Position numbers and translations under genes: made by a program. Of a stretch of DNA of 14,716 bases, positions 4,921 through 12,763 are shown piece by piece (position 1 is the stretch's first letter; the number at the start of each line of letters is the position of its first letter). The notes under the pieces were generated by a model, which worked only from the letters and a program-made list of their open reading frames with translations, ran no database searches and had not been told where the DNA came from. The DNA is from Candidatus Poribacteria bacterium. GTDB taxonomy: Bacteria > Poribacteria > WGA-4E > WGA-3G. The stretch is from contig JAPPMR010000203.1 of NCBI GenBank assembly GCA_028818995.1, forward strand, positions 1 to 14,716, written 5' to 3'.

Positions 4921-7842
4921 ATGGAAAAAGACGATGTTGAACTGATTCGTAGCATCTTGTCGGGTGACGATTCAGCTTTCAGTGATTTAGTCCAAAAATA
5001 CCAAAAGAGTGTTCACGCGCTTGCTTGGCGGCAAATAGGTGATTTTCAGGTCGCCGAAGAAATCACCCAAGATACCTTCCTGCAGGCATATAAAAAACTT
5101 GCCACTTTAAAGAATCCGAATCAATTTGCCGGATGGCTTTATGTAATCACCAGGAACCTGTGTACAGACTGGCACAGAAGGAAAAAACCAACCATGAAAT
5201 CATTAGAAGCCACCAAAACAAAAACCTTGGAGAAAACCGCTTACGAACGCTATTTAGCAGAAGAGCGTGAAAAGGCGGCAGCAGAACACCGCCGTGAACT
5301 TGTTAAAAACTTGCTTGAAAAATTACCAGAGAGTGAACGCACAGTTGTAACACTTCACTATCTTGGCGAGATGACATCTGAAGCGATAAGCAAATTTTTA
5401 GGCGTTTCCGTGAATACTATTAAGAGCCGACTCCGACGCGCACGGAAACGTTTGCAAGAGGAAGAACCGATGATTCGGGAAACGCTTGGCGGTGTCCAAT
5501 TGCCTGCCGACTTAACCGGAAATATCATGGAGCAGATCGCACATATTAAGCCAATACCGGCTTCAAGCAGTAAACCTTTGGTGCCGTGGGCAGCTTTAGG
5601 ATCAGCTGCTGTGCTGGTTATTTTACTATTGGGTGCAAGCAATCAACTCCTCACTCGTTTCCAGAAACCTTACAGTTTAGCGGCACAATCAGAAACTGCC
5701 ATCGAGATCGTTGATACGTCAATCCTCCTTGATATCCAAGCAAAACCTGATACACAACGTCAGATAGGGAGTGCTGTTCTTGCGAATAAGAACAATGGAG
5801 CGGGTCAACAATTACCTGACAATGCTTTAGCGTCTGATACCGATGAAGATTCATCCAAGATTTCTATCTCAACACACCAGTGGACACAAGCAAGAGGTCC
5901 ACAAGGCGGAAATATACACGAAATTTTTCTAACTACTGAAGGGAAACTTCTCACTGTTTCACCGACGGGTATCTACCAAATGACAGAAGATGCGACTGAG
6001 TGGGTGCAAATCAACAACACGCTTCCCACTGATGTTTACTCCGAAATGCCTATGGCAGAACGTGAGGATACCCTCTATATTGTTTCTAAACGTGAAATAT
6101 TTGCTTCAACCAATGGTGGCGTAAATTGGAATCCCATTGGCTCACGTCCAAATGGAACTGCTATTGATCTGCTAATAACTGACGAAGCATTTTATCTTGT
6201 AATGGACAATGAAATTTTCAGATCAACCGATGCTGGAAAACAGTGGGAACTTTTTAATGATGGTTTAAAAGATAGAGAAATTACTGCAGCGGCTGCCATC
6301 GGAAACACGGTATTCGTTGGCACAAACCGAGGACTTTACCGACTCAATTCAGGTATCTGGAAACAGTTGCCAGTAGGTAAGTTTAGAACAATCAACTCGT
6401 TGGCTATCTCTGAAAATACGCTATATGTTGGAATGACTCCAAGTGATTCTACATTGACATCATCGGAGTTGAAAACAAAGTTTATAAGAGAGATGATGCG
6501 AAGTGAAAATTCTAATAGTTGGGAAATTTTCCGCTCAGACGATTTAGGAAATTCGTGGATGAAAATAACGCCCAAGAATAAATCTTTGGAAAATATAGTG
6601 TCAAGGGGTGCAAAAATTTTGGTTTCCGGAAAAACTATTTTAGTATTGGGGACTATTCATTCTTACCGTTCAGAAGATGGTGGACAAACATGGGCTTACC
6701 TCGGAGTGAATATGGATTCAATTACAATAACTGATTCTCCTGCTTTGGCACTGGATGAAAGCACCTTTTATAAGGAGGGTTTTTACATACTTCAACGTAC
6801 AATTGATGCGGGTGAATCGTGGCATTCCTTTATGAAAGGGATGATAGGTAATAAATTTGATAACTTAATCGCTTTCAAAGACCATCTCTACGTGCACTCC
6901 GATCAAGAAATTGTCCAATCTTCCGATGGCGGTGATACATGGACAACTGTTCCCGATGAATCTGAAAAACCGGATTCTCGCTACTTATTTTCGAGAAAAA
7001 TAACAGTTGCTAATGATACTTTTTATGCAGTTGCACGTGATGCAAAAAACAGAACGCGTATTTGCCGTTTATCTTCCAAAGGTAATCTGTTAGTTCCTGT
7101 ACAAGGAATGCCTGCAATAGACGAAAATATTTTCTCCAATGAGTTTCGTAAAAACATTGGAGAGAGTGAAGATGCCGACCTCTCTAATAATAATGAAAAA
7201 GTTGAGACATTGGAAGAGCAAATCCGGAATATGCGGGCAATGCTTAATAGCGGTGATGTTGTAGGGATTGCCGTTGCTGGTGAGACATTCTATGTAGCAC
7301 ACGCTCGCAGACTTTTCAAATGGAGACCCGGATTTCCGAAGTGGATGGATACAGGACTAAATATAGGTGAAGGTTGCAGTTTAATGGGAAACAATCTTGC
7401 CGCTTCAAGGAAAACTGTCTACGTAGGAAGGGATGATGGAAAACTCTTTCAATCACTTGATGTTGGGAAAAGTTGGAAAGACATTACGTCAACCCTTCCT
7501 CTTGAATTTGGCCGTTTCAAAGAGATTGTCTTTGTGGATTCAACAGTCCATGTTGCAACTGACAACGGAGTCCTCACCTCAGAATCTGGGAAACATTGGC
7601 GCGTGCTAACCGATAGCTCAGGAAAAAATATCGTCATTGCCAGCTTGGCAGTTGATGGAAACACAGTCTATGGTGTCGGTGATGCCGGAATTTTTGAATT
7701 AAATGATGATAACGAATGGCAGAAAATCTCTCAAGAATTTCCAGATGAAGTTCTTGAGCTTGTTATCCATAACGATAAGTTTTACATTGTAACTGCCAAC
7801 CGTGGCATGTTTCACATTCCACTTGAAAAAGAAAATAGATAA
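4921..7842 (+). CDS. ECF sigma factor fused through a membrane helix to an Asp-box beta-propeller
   Basis: A 973-residue, three-part protein. Residues 1-185 are a complete ECF sigma factor. Region 2 is at about 21-88 (AFSDLVQKYQKSVHALAW, EEITQDTFLQAY, FAGWLYVITRNLCTDWHRR), followed by a charged linker. Region 4 is at about 126-180 (LEKLPESERTVVTLHYLGEM, then the helix-turn-helix SEAISKFLGVSVNTIKSRLR). A juxtamembrane stretch leads to one transmembrane helix at about 222-239. Residues about 300-973 form a propeller-like domain with Asp-box (BNR) motifs at 396-403, 434-442, 538-546, 584-592, 626-634, 666-674, 844-852 and 886-893, for example RSTDAGKQW and QSSDGGDTW, plus a degenerate one near 354-361. 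Positive charges favour sigma inside and propeller outside. ECF factors normally have no such extension, although Planctomycetes ECFs with C-terminal membrane/WD40 parts are known. The protein heads a tight cluster (27 nt to the next gene). Ligand, release mechanism and target promoters are unknown. Confidence 0.92.
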   Translation: MEKDDVELIRSILSGDDSAFSDLVQKYQKSVHALAWRQIGDFQVAEEITQDTFLQAYKKLATLKNPNQFAGWLYVITRNLCTDWHRRKKPTMKSLEATKTKTLEKTAYERYLAEEREKAAAEHRRELVKNLLEKLPESERTVVTLHYLGEMTSEAISKFLGVSVNTIKSRLRRARKRLQEEEPMIRETLGGVQLPADLTGNIMEQIAHIKPIPASSSKPLVPWAALGSAAVLVILLLGASNQLLTRFQKPYSLAAQSETAIEIVDTSILLDIQAKPDTQRQIGSAVLANKNNGAGQQLPDNALASDTDEDSSKISISTHQWTQARGPQGGNIHEIFLTTEGKLLTVSPTGIYQMTEDATEWVQINNTLPTDVYSEMPMAEREDTLYIVSKREIFASTNGGVNWNPIGSRPNGTAIDLLITDEAFYLVMDNEIFRSTDAGKQWELFNDGLKDREITAAAAIGNTVFVGTNRGLYRLNSGIWKQLPVGKFRTINSLAISENTLYVGMTPSDSTLTSSELKTKFIREMMRSENSNSWEIFRSDDLGNSWMKITPKNKSLENIVSRGAKILVSGKTILVLGTIHSYRSEDGGQTWAYLGVNMDSITITDSPALALDESTFYKEGFYILQRTIDAGESWHSFMKGMIGNKFDNLIAFKDHLYVHSDQEIVQSSDGGDTWTTVPDESEKPDSRYLFSRKITVANDTFYAVARDAKNRTRICRLSSKGNLLVPVQGMPAIDENIFSNEFRKNIGESEDADLSNNNEKVETLEEQIRNMRAMLNSGDVVGIAVAGETFYVAHARRLFKWRPGFPKWMDTGLNIGEGCSLMGNNLAASRKTVYVGRDDGKLFQSLDVGKSWKDITSTLPLEFGRFKEIVFVDSTVHVATDNGVLTSESGKHWRVLTDSSGKNIVIASLAVDGNTVYGVGDAGIFELNDDNEWQKISQEFPDEVLELVIHNDKFYIVTANRGMFHIPLEKENR

Positions 7843-7869
7843 TTTTACATCATATACAGAGGATAAAAA

Positions 7870-8523
7870 ATGAATAAAGTATTTCGCGTTGTAATCATAT
7901 TAATTTTCGGTGCATTTCTAATTGTAGGTATAGGGTATTGGCAATATAAAGATGTAAAAACCCTAAATGTTGAAACTACTACAAAACATGTGGAAAAACA
8001 ACAATCAACAACGGATACATTAGAGACCCGCAATCAGAACCAAAAGCCTACTGAAGCTCTAAACGAACCTGTTGATACACCGATTTCCACTGAAACAAAT
8101 ACAACCGACTCCAACATAGAAATGAAAAACGTAGATTCTATAACAAAAAAAGAGAGTGCTGATTATTTCAGGGGGTTGTCACAAAAAGACATAACTTCCA
8201 AACAAAAAGCGGCAGATGAATATGTTGAGAATGTGCTTAAACCATGGCATAAAGAATTGAGTAAACAGATAAAGGTTACGAAAGAGGAGATTGAAAGATC
8301 TCAGAAGGCATATATCGCAAAATTCGTCAAACGTTTAAATGCAATGTCTTTAGAAGAACAACGTGCTTATTTTAAAAAGAAGGAAACAGACTTCTATAAC
8401 TATCCAAGCCGGAAAAGAATGGAAATCTATGAGCCTGGATATAGAGATCGCGAATGGAATAAACGTCTACAGTGGCATATTGACGCAGGATATACACTAC
8501 CAGATGGTGTAGATTTCAAATAA
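7870..8523 (+). CDS. Membrane-anchored small protein A with AGYTLPDGVDF tail
   Basis: Not recognised as a known family. It has 217 residues, with an N-terminal uncleaved anchor (VVIILIFGAFLIVGIGYW, about 7-24). A Thr/Glu/Asn-rich, low-complexity linker follows to about residue 95, then a charged, probably helical domain (about 100-200) containing SLEEQR at 160-165. It ends in AGYTLPDGVDFK (206-217). Predicted topology is a short cytoplasmic N-terminus with the body outside the inner membrane. AGAGGA-type Shine-Dalgarno (AGAGGA, 7858-7863) is 6 nt from the ATG. It starts 27 nt after the sigma-propeller gene and is probably cotranscribed with it. It is a paralogue of the next gene: both end in the same motif and share an identical stretch of 18 bases (8347-8364 and 9067-9084). 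It may be a partner, modulator or target of the propeller; this is inference from position only. Confidence 0.85.
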   Translation: MNKVFRVVIILIFGAFLIVGIGYWQYKDVKTLNVETTTKHVEKQQSTTDTLETRNQNQKPTEALNEPVDTPISTETNTTDSNIEMKNVDSITKKESADYFRGLSQKDITSKQKAADEYVENVLKPWHKELSKQIKVTKEEIERSQKAYIAKFVKRLNAMSLEEQRAYFKKKETDFYNYPSRKRMEIYEPGYRDREWNKRLQWHIDAGYTLPDGVDFK

Positions 8524-8580
8524 TAACACTATCTTGAACAAGTTTTACGACATACAAAGACTTTGAATAAGGAGTAAAAA

Positions 8581-9243
8581 ATGAAAAAATATTCAGTTCC
8601 AACCTATTTTTCTCTTTTTCTAATAGGTGCGGTCGCGCTATGGTATTTTGGACATCATCGTCCAGCACAGGAAATACTGAAGGCTGAACCCAAGAAAGTT
8701 TATAGGACAAAGTTACCGGATACATTAAAACTCTCACAACGTTCTGAAGAGAGTACTACACGATCACATACAGAAGAAAAATCTAATAGTAGAAATTCTA
8801 TGGGATCCTCTAAACAGGGGAATATAACAACAGATCTACATCGTCAAACAGCGTTGTCGGAAAAAGACATTAATGCATCTTATGAACAGATGAAATCGCA
8901 TCATAATTTTCCGACACAAAAAAAGGTTGCCTCCGAAGATGAAAAGCAGAAAATGAGAAAAGCAGAAATGGATGCAAAACGCGAGGAAAATCTTGCGTTT
9001 CTGCGTGAAGGAAAAAATAATCTCATGAGAATGTTGTCAGAGGCGGCACATTTTCTCAGCACACAGTCTTTAGAAGAACAACGTAATATATTGAATGCTC
9101 TGAAAACCATGGTATTCACTGAAACTCCGCGTTTATATCCGGGTGAAGACACACCTGAGGAGTTAGGGGATCTATGGAACGACTTTTTAACTATGCTGGA
9201 AGGAGCAGGATATACGCTACCCGAAGGCGTGGATTTTGAATAA
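8581..9243 (+). CDS. Membrane-anchored small protein B, paralogue of A
   Basis: Not recognised as a known family. It has 220 residues, with an N-terminal anchor (YFSLFLIGAVALWYFG, about 9-24), then a Ser/Thr/Lys-rich disordered linker to about 90 and a charged helical region. SLEEQR is at 163-168 and the C-terminus is AGYTLPEGVDFE (209-220). The last part lines up with protein A from the SLEEQR motif to the end, while the linkers have diverged almost completely. This pattern suggests tandem duplication with selection on the C-terminal domain. AAGGAG (8569-8574) lies 6 nt from the ATG. It is 57 nt after protein A and 31 nt before protein C, all on one strand. Function unknown; probably in the periplasm or at the cell surface. 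Confidence 0.85.
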   Translation: MKKYSVPTYFSLFLIGAVALWYFGHHRPAQEILKAEPKKVYRTKLPDTLKLSQRSEESTTRSHTEEKSNSRNSMGSSKQGNITTDLHRQTALSEKDINASYEQMKSHHNFPTQKKVASEDEKQKMRKAEMDAKREENLAFLREGKNNLMRMLSEAAHFLSTQSLEEQRNILNALKTMVFTETPRLYPGEDTPEELGDLWNDFLTMLEGAGYTLPEGVDFE

Positions 9244-9260
9244 CAATTTTACATCAAAAC

Positions 9261-9267
9261 GGAGGAG
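9261..9267 (+). promoter_or_regulatory. Ribosome binding site that sets the start of protein C
   Basis: GGAGGAG is 7 nt from the ATG at 9275. The longest frame opens at TTG 9236 inside the end of the preceding gene and has no comparable site, so the shorter protein is preferred. Confidence 0.75.
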
Positions 9268-9274
9268 ATTTCTC

Positions 9275-10447
9275 ATGAAAAATCGTTTGTTTCCCATTGG
9301 AATTGGTATATGTTTGATCTTAATCATTGGAATGGCATTTTTACTGGCATCGGGACCACAAGATGAAACACCGGTCAAAACGGATTCGGTTCAGGAAATT
9401 GCCAAACCCGCTGGCGTATCTAAGACTGAAGATGCGGCGATTGCTGCTGAAACAACAATACCTCAAACATCCGGATCAGAAAAGTCCATATTCGGTATGG
9501 ATATAGAGGAAGCCAAAGAGCTTCTAAATTCGGAGGACTTTGAAAAGCTTAAAAGTTTTGAAAATGCTGAAGACGCGCAGCAGTTTTTGGACAAACTTAA
9601 ATCATCCATGAGTCCAGAACAATTGGCTAAAATGGAAGAGGCTCAACAAGCAGTAAGTAATTGGTTCGACGGATTCGGATTAGATGGTTTAGAAGCAGGC
9701 GATAAAATGCCTGATATGGATATGCAGGAAATCTATGATATTCTCGGTCCTGCATTTGGAGGAACGGTGGATTTCGCGGAAACCGCAATGGAAGTTTTCC
9801 GAATGCAATTTCCTGAGGGTGAACCTGCGGATTATGAACCGCAAATGGCACAACGAATTCATGAAATAGCCGCTAAAACACCCGGTAATTTTGAGGAAGT
9901 TTTCATGGGTGTCTTTATGGAACTCATAAAAGAACATGATTTTAATGCATGGACGATGGGACAATTCCAAGGGAAAATAGGGCAGCAGATAGAATGGATA
10001 AAGGAAGAAATCATAGCTGCAGGACAGATGGAAGGTATCGAGTATACTGTTCCTGAAGACATGTCTAAACTTGTGAATCCACTTACCAAAACAGGAACAC
10101 AAGGATCCACAACATCGACACAAACTCCCCAAGACAAAGCATCACAGAACGGACTTGTTGATGTTTTATCTTCTCTCTTGAACAAAACGACAAAGGCGTT
10201 ACCTGGGGAAAGTATATCTACACCACTACCTCCTGCGCGAGTAGCTGCTATCCGTGAGACTCTATCGCGCCACGGTACTGAGGCAGGAATGCGACATCTG
10301 CTTGAAAACGATAAGGAAGCAGCGAATTGGCTATTGAGAGAGTTTAAGACACCTTCTAAAATAAATGAATGGCTCTCTCAGCAGGGGGCGAAAACACTTC
10401 CCCGGAAAATTCCTGCACCAACTGGACCGCCTAAGACACAACCTTAA
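9275..10447 (+). CDS. Membrane-anchored acidic protein C of unknown function
   Basis: Not recognised as a known family. It has 390 residues from the chosen ATG. The N-terminal anchor is at about 6-24 (FPIGIGICLILIIGMAFLLA), followed by a Pro/Thr/Ala linker. A strongly acidic, helical domain (about 70-262) is rich in Met, Glu and Asp (EEAKELLNSEDFEKL, MSPEQLAKMEEAQQAV). Its end, IEYTVPEDM near 255-263, resembles the AGYTLP(D/E)GV tail of proteins A and B, so C may share their C-terminal fold. A second Thr/Gln-rich linker (about 271-290) leads to a small C-terminal domain (about 320-373: ARVAAIRETLSRHGTEAGMR, then ENDKEAANWLLREF). The last residues are Pro/Lys-rich. It is the last gene of the tight cluster behind the sigma-propeller. 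A structural or signalling role at the envelope is inferred from topology only. Confidence 0.85.
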   Translation: MKNRLFPIGIGICLILIIGMAFLLASGPQDETPVKTDSVQEIAKPAGVSKTEDAAIAAETTIPQTSGSEKSIFGMDIEEAKELLNSEDFEKLKSFENAEDAQQFLDKLKSSMSPEQLAKMEEAQQAVSNWFDGFGLDGLEAGDKMPDMDMQEIYDILGPAFGGTVDFAETAMEVFRMQFPEGEPADYEPQMAQRIHEIAAKTPGNFEEVFMGVFMELIKEHDFNAWTMGQFQGKIGQQIEWIKEEIIAAGQMEGIEYTVPEDMSKLVNPLTKTGTQGSTTSTQTPQDKASQNGLVDVLSSLLNKTTKALPGESISTPLPPARVAAIRETLSRHGTEAGMRHLLENDKEAANWLLREFKTPSKINEWLSQQGAKTLPRKIPAPTGPPKTQP

Positions 10448-10470
10448 GGCGAAAAAAGCACCAAATAGTA

Positions 10471-10555
10471 ACACCCTGGTAGATGCGGTTTCCTAACCGC
10501 ATCTATGAGACTGAATAAACAAAGTTCGGTTAGGAAACCGAACCTACCGGGGTGT
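10471..10555. repeat. GGTAGG..CGGTTTCCTAACCG inverted repeat
   Basis: Two 32-base arms (10471-10502 and 10524-10555) are complementary except for about six positions, with a 21-base spacer. Each arm also contains a smaller palindrome (CGGTTTCCTAACCG and its complement). No T tract follows, so it is not a standard terminator. It sits in the 192-base gap between protein C and the DUF3352-like gene. It could stabilise or end the upstream mRNA. It belongs to the same general class of TAGG-starting palindromes as those at 3186 and 12517, but with a different core. Confidence 0.75.
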
Positions 10556-10639
10556 AAAATAAATACAGATTTTACTATAAAACTGCACTATCAAATCCAG
10601 TGTGAATACTCATGCTGTTCACAATAAGGAGTAATTAAA

Positions 10640-12469
10640 ATGATAAAAAGATGTTTTTCCATAGCCATCATCACGTTAACATTCCTGAGTACGATTTTAT
10701 TCACTTGTTTAATGTCAGATACTGTAGCAGAAGTTGAACGGGTACCCACAGACGGATCAGTCCAAAAATCTGATGCAATACCAGTTGCAATTCCTGAGGA
10801 TAGCGTTCTCAATCTAATTCCACAAACATCCTTAGGACTTATTTATTGTCCCAGTTTAACTGAATTAAATCACAGTATCAACGTCATGGCATCAGATATG
10901 CTGCCGCAATTGGGGCAAGCAGAGTTGCTTGCGATGATTTTGGCGAATGCCTTCGGAGCAGGATTTCAGAGTTTTGGGGATTTGGAAGAGATCGGACTCG
11001 ATTTAGAAAAAGACTTTGCCGTATTTTTCACGAGTTTGAAGCCGATGCATGTTTCAGCGGCTGTGCATCTAACAGACCCTGAAGCAATAAAACAGGTAAT
11101 TGCAGCAGAAGCAGAAGGAAATGCCGCCATGGAATATAAAAGTGTAACTTACTGGAGTTCTGCTGATGGTGGCGGCAACTTTGCTATTTTGGAGAATATC
11201 CTTGTCTATTCACAACAAACAGAAATCTGCAAAAACGTGATTGATACCCATAACGGTACTATGCAAGCAATTACAAATAATCCAGATTGCGGCATGTTTG
11301 TAACCAGGATTTTAGAAGGTACTAATCAGTTGGGAGTTTTCTTTAATGTTACAGCAATTACTACCAAACTTGATGGTTTACTGGAAGAGGAATTGGAGTC
11401 AATTACAGAAAACCTTGAAGGTGAAAATGATCCGTTATCTATGGGAACATCGGTACTTTTTAAAAAAATGTTTGGTAGTTGGACAGGAATAATTGAACAG
11501 TTAGAGTTTGCAAGTGTATTCCTAAAGTTACAGGATATGGATTTGCAACTCAAGTCTTTCTTAAAAATCAAAGAAGACAGCAAATTCTTAAATGGGTTCA
11601 AAACGCCTTCTACTGACTTAGCTAACCTTGACAAAATGCCAAATAGTTACATACTGAACTGCGGTTTTCAAGGTATCCCAGACATGTTGGTTGATATCAG
11701 CACTTTTTGGTTTGATACTTTTAAAAAAGAAACACCGGAAGAACAGAAACATCTGCACCCTCTTTTCCAAGAGGTAAAAGGTTTTTATGAATCATTAGCC
11801 GACCAGTGGAGTGTCTCTGTAAATTTTGAGAACTCTATTGTGCCTGACTATCTCTTTGTCTATGAACTAAAAGATGAACAAAACGCAAAAAACTATATGG
11901 ATGAAGTGTTGATAAAAAAACTCCACGACTTCAAACAAGCTCAGGCAGGTGAGCCATTAATGCACAACGGTGTTGAAATTAAAAGTTACATTTTTCCCAA
12001 TTACGAAATAGCTGGTCAAGAAAGGTTGCCTGAAGCCTCTGAGATGATTCCCTCTGAATGGCACTGGCATTACGCGTTTTCAGATGGGCAACTCTTTTGG
12101 ACAACAGGCACCAGTGCAGAATCAATTAAAATGGCGCTGGATAGGCAAACAGGAATGGATGGCAAGTTTTCTGACAATCCAAGTTATCAAAAACTTGTTG
12201 AAAGTTTGGGAACAGATAACAACATTTTCTTAGCAGTTTCACCAATTATCGCCGTTAAAAACTTCATACCGTTGTTAGCAAAAATAGAACCTGGCGAAGC
12301 TGCATCAATACAGATGTTTTCGGTCATGTTCATGAATCTACCAGATAATTATAGTTTCGGTTTTTCGGCTAAAGCAGAAGATAATGGAATTGATGCGAAA
12401 CTTATCCTTACACTTGGTGATTTCAAGCCGCTTTTTCAAATGCTTGGAATGCTTTTTGGGACAGGATAG
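10640..12469 (+). CDS. Secreted DUF3352-like protein
   Basis: A 609-residue protein with an N-terminal signal peptide (CFSIAIITLTFLSTILFTCL, cleavage likely after TVA at about residue 30). C23 is not in a convincing lipobox. The mature part has the look of the DUF3352 family: an opening LNLIPQTSLGLIYCPSLTEL, an early helical region, EIGLDLEKDFAVFFTSLKPM, then repeated strands such as HVSAAVHLTDPEAIKQVI, SWTGIIEQLEFASVFLKLQD and WHWHYAFSDGQLFWTTG. A typical late segment is NIFLAVSPIIAVKNFIPLL. The molecular role of DUF3352 proteins is unknown; they are exported and repetitive in fold. AAGGAG (10626-10631) is 8 nt from the ATG. It lies on the same strand as the sigma-propeller cluster, 192 nt after protein C, so it is either a distal operon member or has its own promoter, which I could not identify. 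The family call is by pattern and moderately sure. Confidence 0.8.
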   Translation: MIKRCFSIAIITLTFLSTILFTCLMSDTVAEVERVPTDGSVQKSDAIPVAIPEDSVLNLIPQTSLGLIYCPSLTELNHSINVMASDMLPQLGQAELLAMILANAFGAGFQSFGDLEEIGLDLEKDFAVFFTSLKPMHVSAAVHLTDPEAIKQVIAAEAEGNAAMEYKSVTYWSSADGGGNFAILENILVYSQQTEICKNVIDTHNGTMQAITNNPDCGMFVTRILEGTNQLGVFFNVTAITTKLDGLLEEELESITENLEGENDPLSMGTSVLFKKMFGSWTGIIEQLEFASVFLKLQDMDLQLKSFLKIKEDSKFLNGFKTPSTDLANLDKMPNSYILNCGFQGIPDMLVDISTFWFDTFKKETPEEQKHLHPLFQEVKGFYESLADQWSVSVNFENSIVPDYLFVYELKDEQNAKNYMDEVLIKKLHDFKQAQAGEPLMHNGVEIKSYIFPNYEIAGQERLPEASEMIPSEWHWHYAFSDGQLFWTTGTSAESIKMALDRQTGMDGKFSDNPSYQKLVESLGTDNNIFLAVSPIIAVKNFIPLLAKIEPGEAASIQMFSVMFMNLPDNYSFGFSAKAEDNGIDAKLILTLGDFKPLFQMLGMLFGTG

Positions 12470-12516
12470 ATGTAATACCATTTCTAATATATAATGTGCC
12501 GTTTGCGGGAATATCT

Positions 12517-12560
12517 TGTAGGAGCGACCTCCCGGTCGCGACCAGGAGGTCGCTCCTACA
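12517..12560. repeat. TGTAGGAGCGACCTCC palindrome, copy 2
   Basis: Perfect 16-base arms (12517-12532 and 12545-12560) flank a 12-base centre that itself contains the palindrome GGTCGCGACC. It is very similar to one arm of the element at 3186-3253. It starts 47 nt after the DUF3352-like stop codon. It may act as a transcript-end stabiliser, but it has no T tract. Confidence 0.85.
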
Positions 12561-12625
12561 GAAGAAAGGTCCGTTCAGCAGACAATAACAGTTGAATCTC
12601 TTAATGAGAGAGTATTTATTAGAAT

Positions 12626-12634
12626 TGGTATAAT
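12626..12634 (+). promoter_or_regulatory. Extended -10 promoter in the 12470-13077 spacer
   Basis: TGGTATAAT: a perfect TATAAT (12629-12634) with the TGn extension. No -35 box is seen at the right distance, which is acceptable for extended -10 promoters. The predicted start is near 12641, about 45 bases before a terminator hairpin, so it fits a short RNA. Confidence 0.45.
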
Positions 12635-12640
12635 ATTTGA

Positions 12641-12726
12641 AAGGTCTACACAAACAGTAGCCCGTCTCTGAGTTCAGAATACAACATCAGCGTCACGATC
12701 AATAAGCGTGACGCTGATTCATTTTG
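12641..12726 (+). ncRNA. Candidate small RNA or attenuated leader
   Basis: The region between the extended -10 box at 12626-12634 and the terminator at 12686-12726 would give a transcript of roughly 80-90 nt. It contains no start codon with a ribosome site and no meaningful frame. It matches no RNA family I know. Before the MITE inserted downstream, this promoter-terminator pair would have stood just upstream of the gene at 13078, so an attenuator for that gene is an alternative reading. Confidence 0.3.
12686..12726 (+). terminator. Terminator hairpin
   Basis: ATCAGCGTCACG (12686-12697) and CGTGACGCTGAT (12707-12718) are perfectly complementary over 12 bp around a 9-base loop. They are followed by TCATTTT, a modest T tract. 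It would end the DUF3352-like transcript and/or the candidate small RNA. Confidence 0.55.
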
Positions 12727-12754
12727 GAATTAACGTAGGAATTCAATGTTTCCA

Positions 12755-12763
12755 AGAGTCTAC
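12755..12763 (+). repeat. Target site duplication, left
   Basis: AGAGTCTAC directly abuts the left end of the MITE and is repeated exactly at 13007-13015. Confidence 0.8.

Noticed and set aside
4921..5500. Two separate genes (sigma factor alone, then propeller protein)
   Set aside because: The frame is continuous through the linker and helix, with no stop and no internal ribosome site before the helix.
9689..10132. Minus-strand frame of 147 codons inside gene C
   Set aside because: It is rich in Cys, His, Phe and Ser as expected of an antisense shadow, has no ribosome site, and gene C has coherent anchor-linker-domain structure.
10471..10555. Riboswitch upstream of the DUF3352-like gene
   Set aside because: The long inverted repeat matches a repetitive palindrome class, leaves no conserved-looking aptamer core and is not followed by a T tract or ribosome-site sequester.
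12490..12495. Perfect TATAAT just after the DUF3352-like gene
   Set aside because: No TGn extension and only a poor -35 match at the right spacing; such hexamers are expected by chance in this AT-rich spacer.
12423..12653. Minus-strand frame of 76 codons
   Set aside because: It reads through the TGTAGGAGCGACCTCC palindrome and the end of the DUF3352-like gene; no start site or family resemblance.
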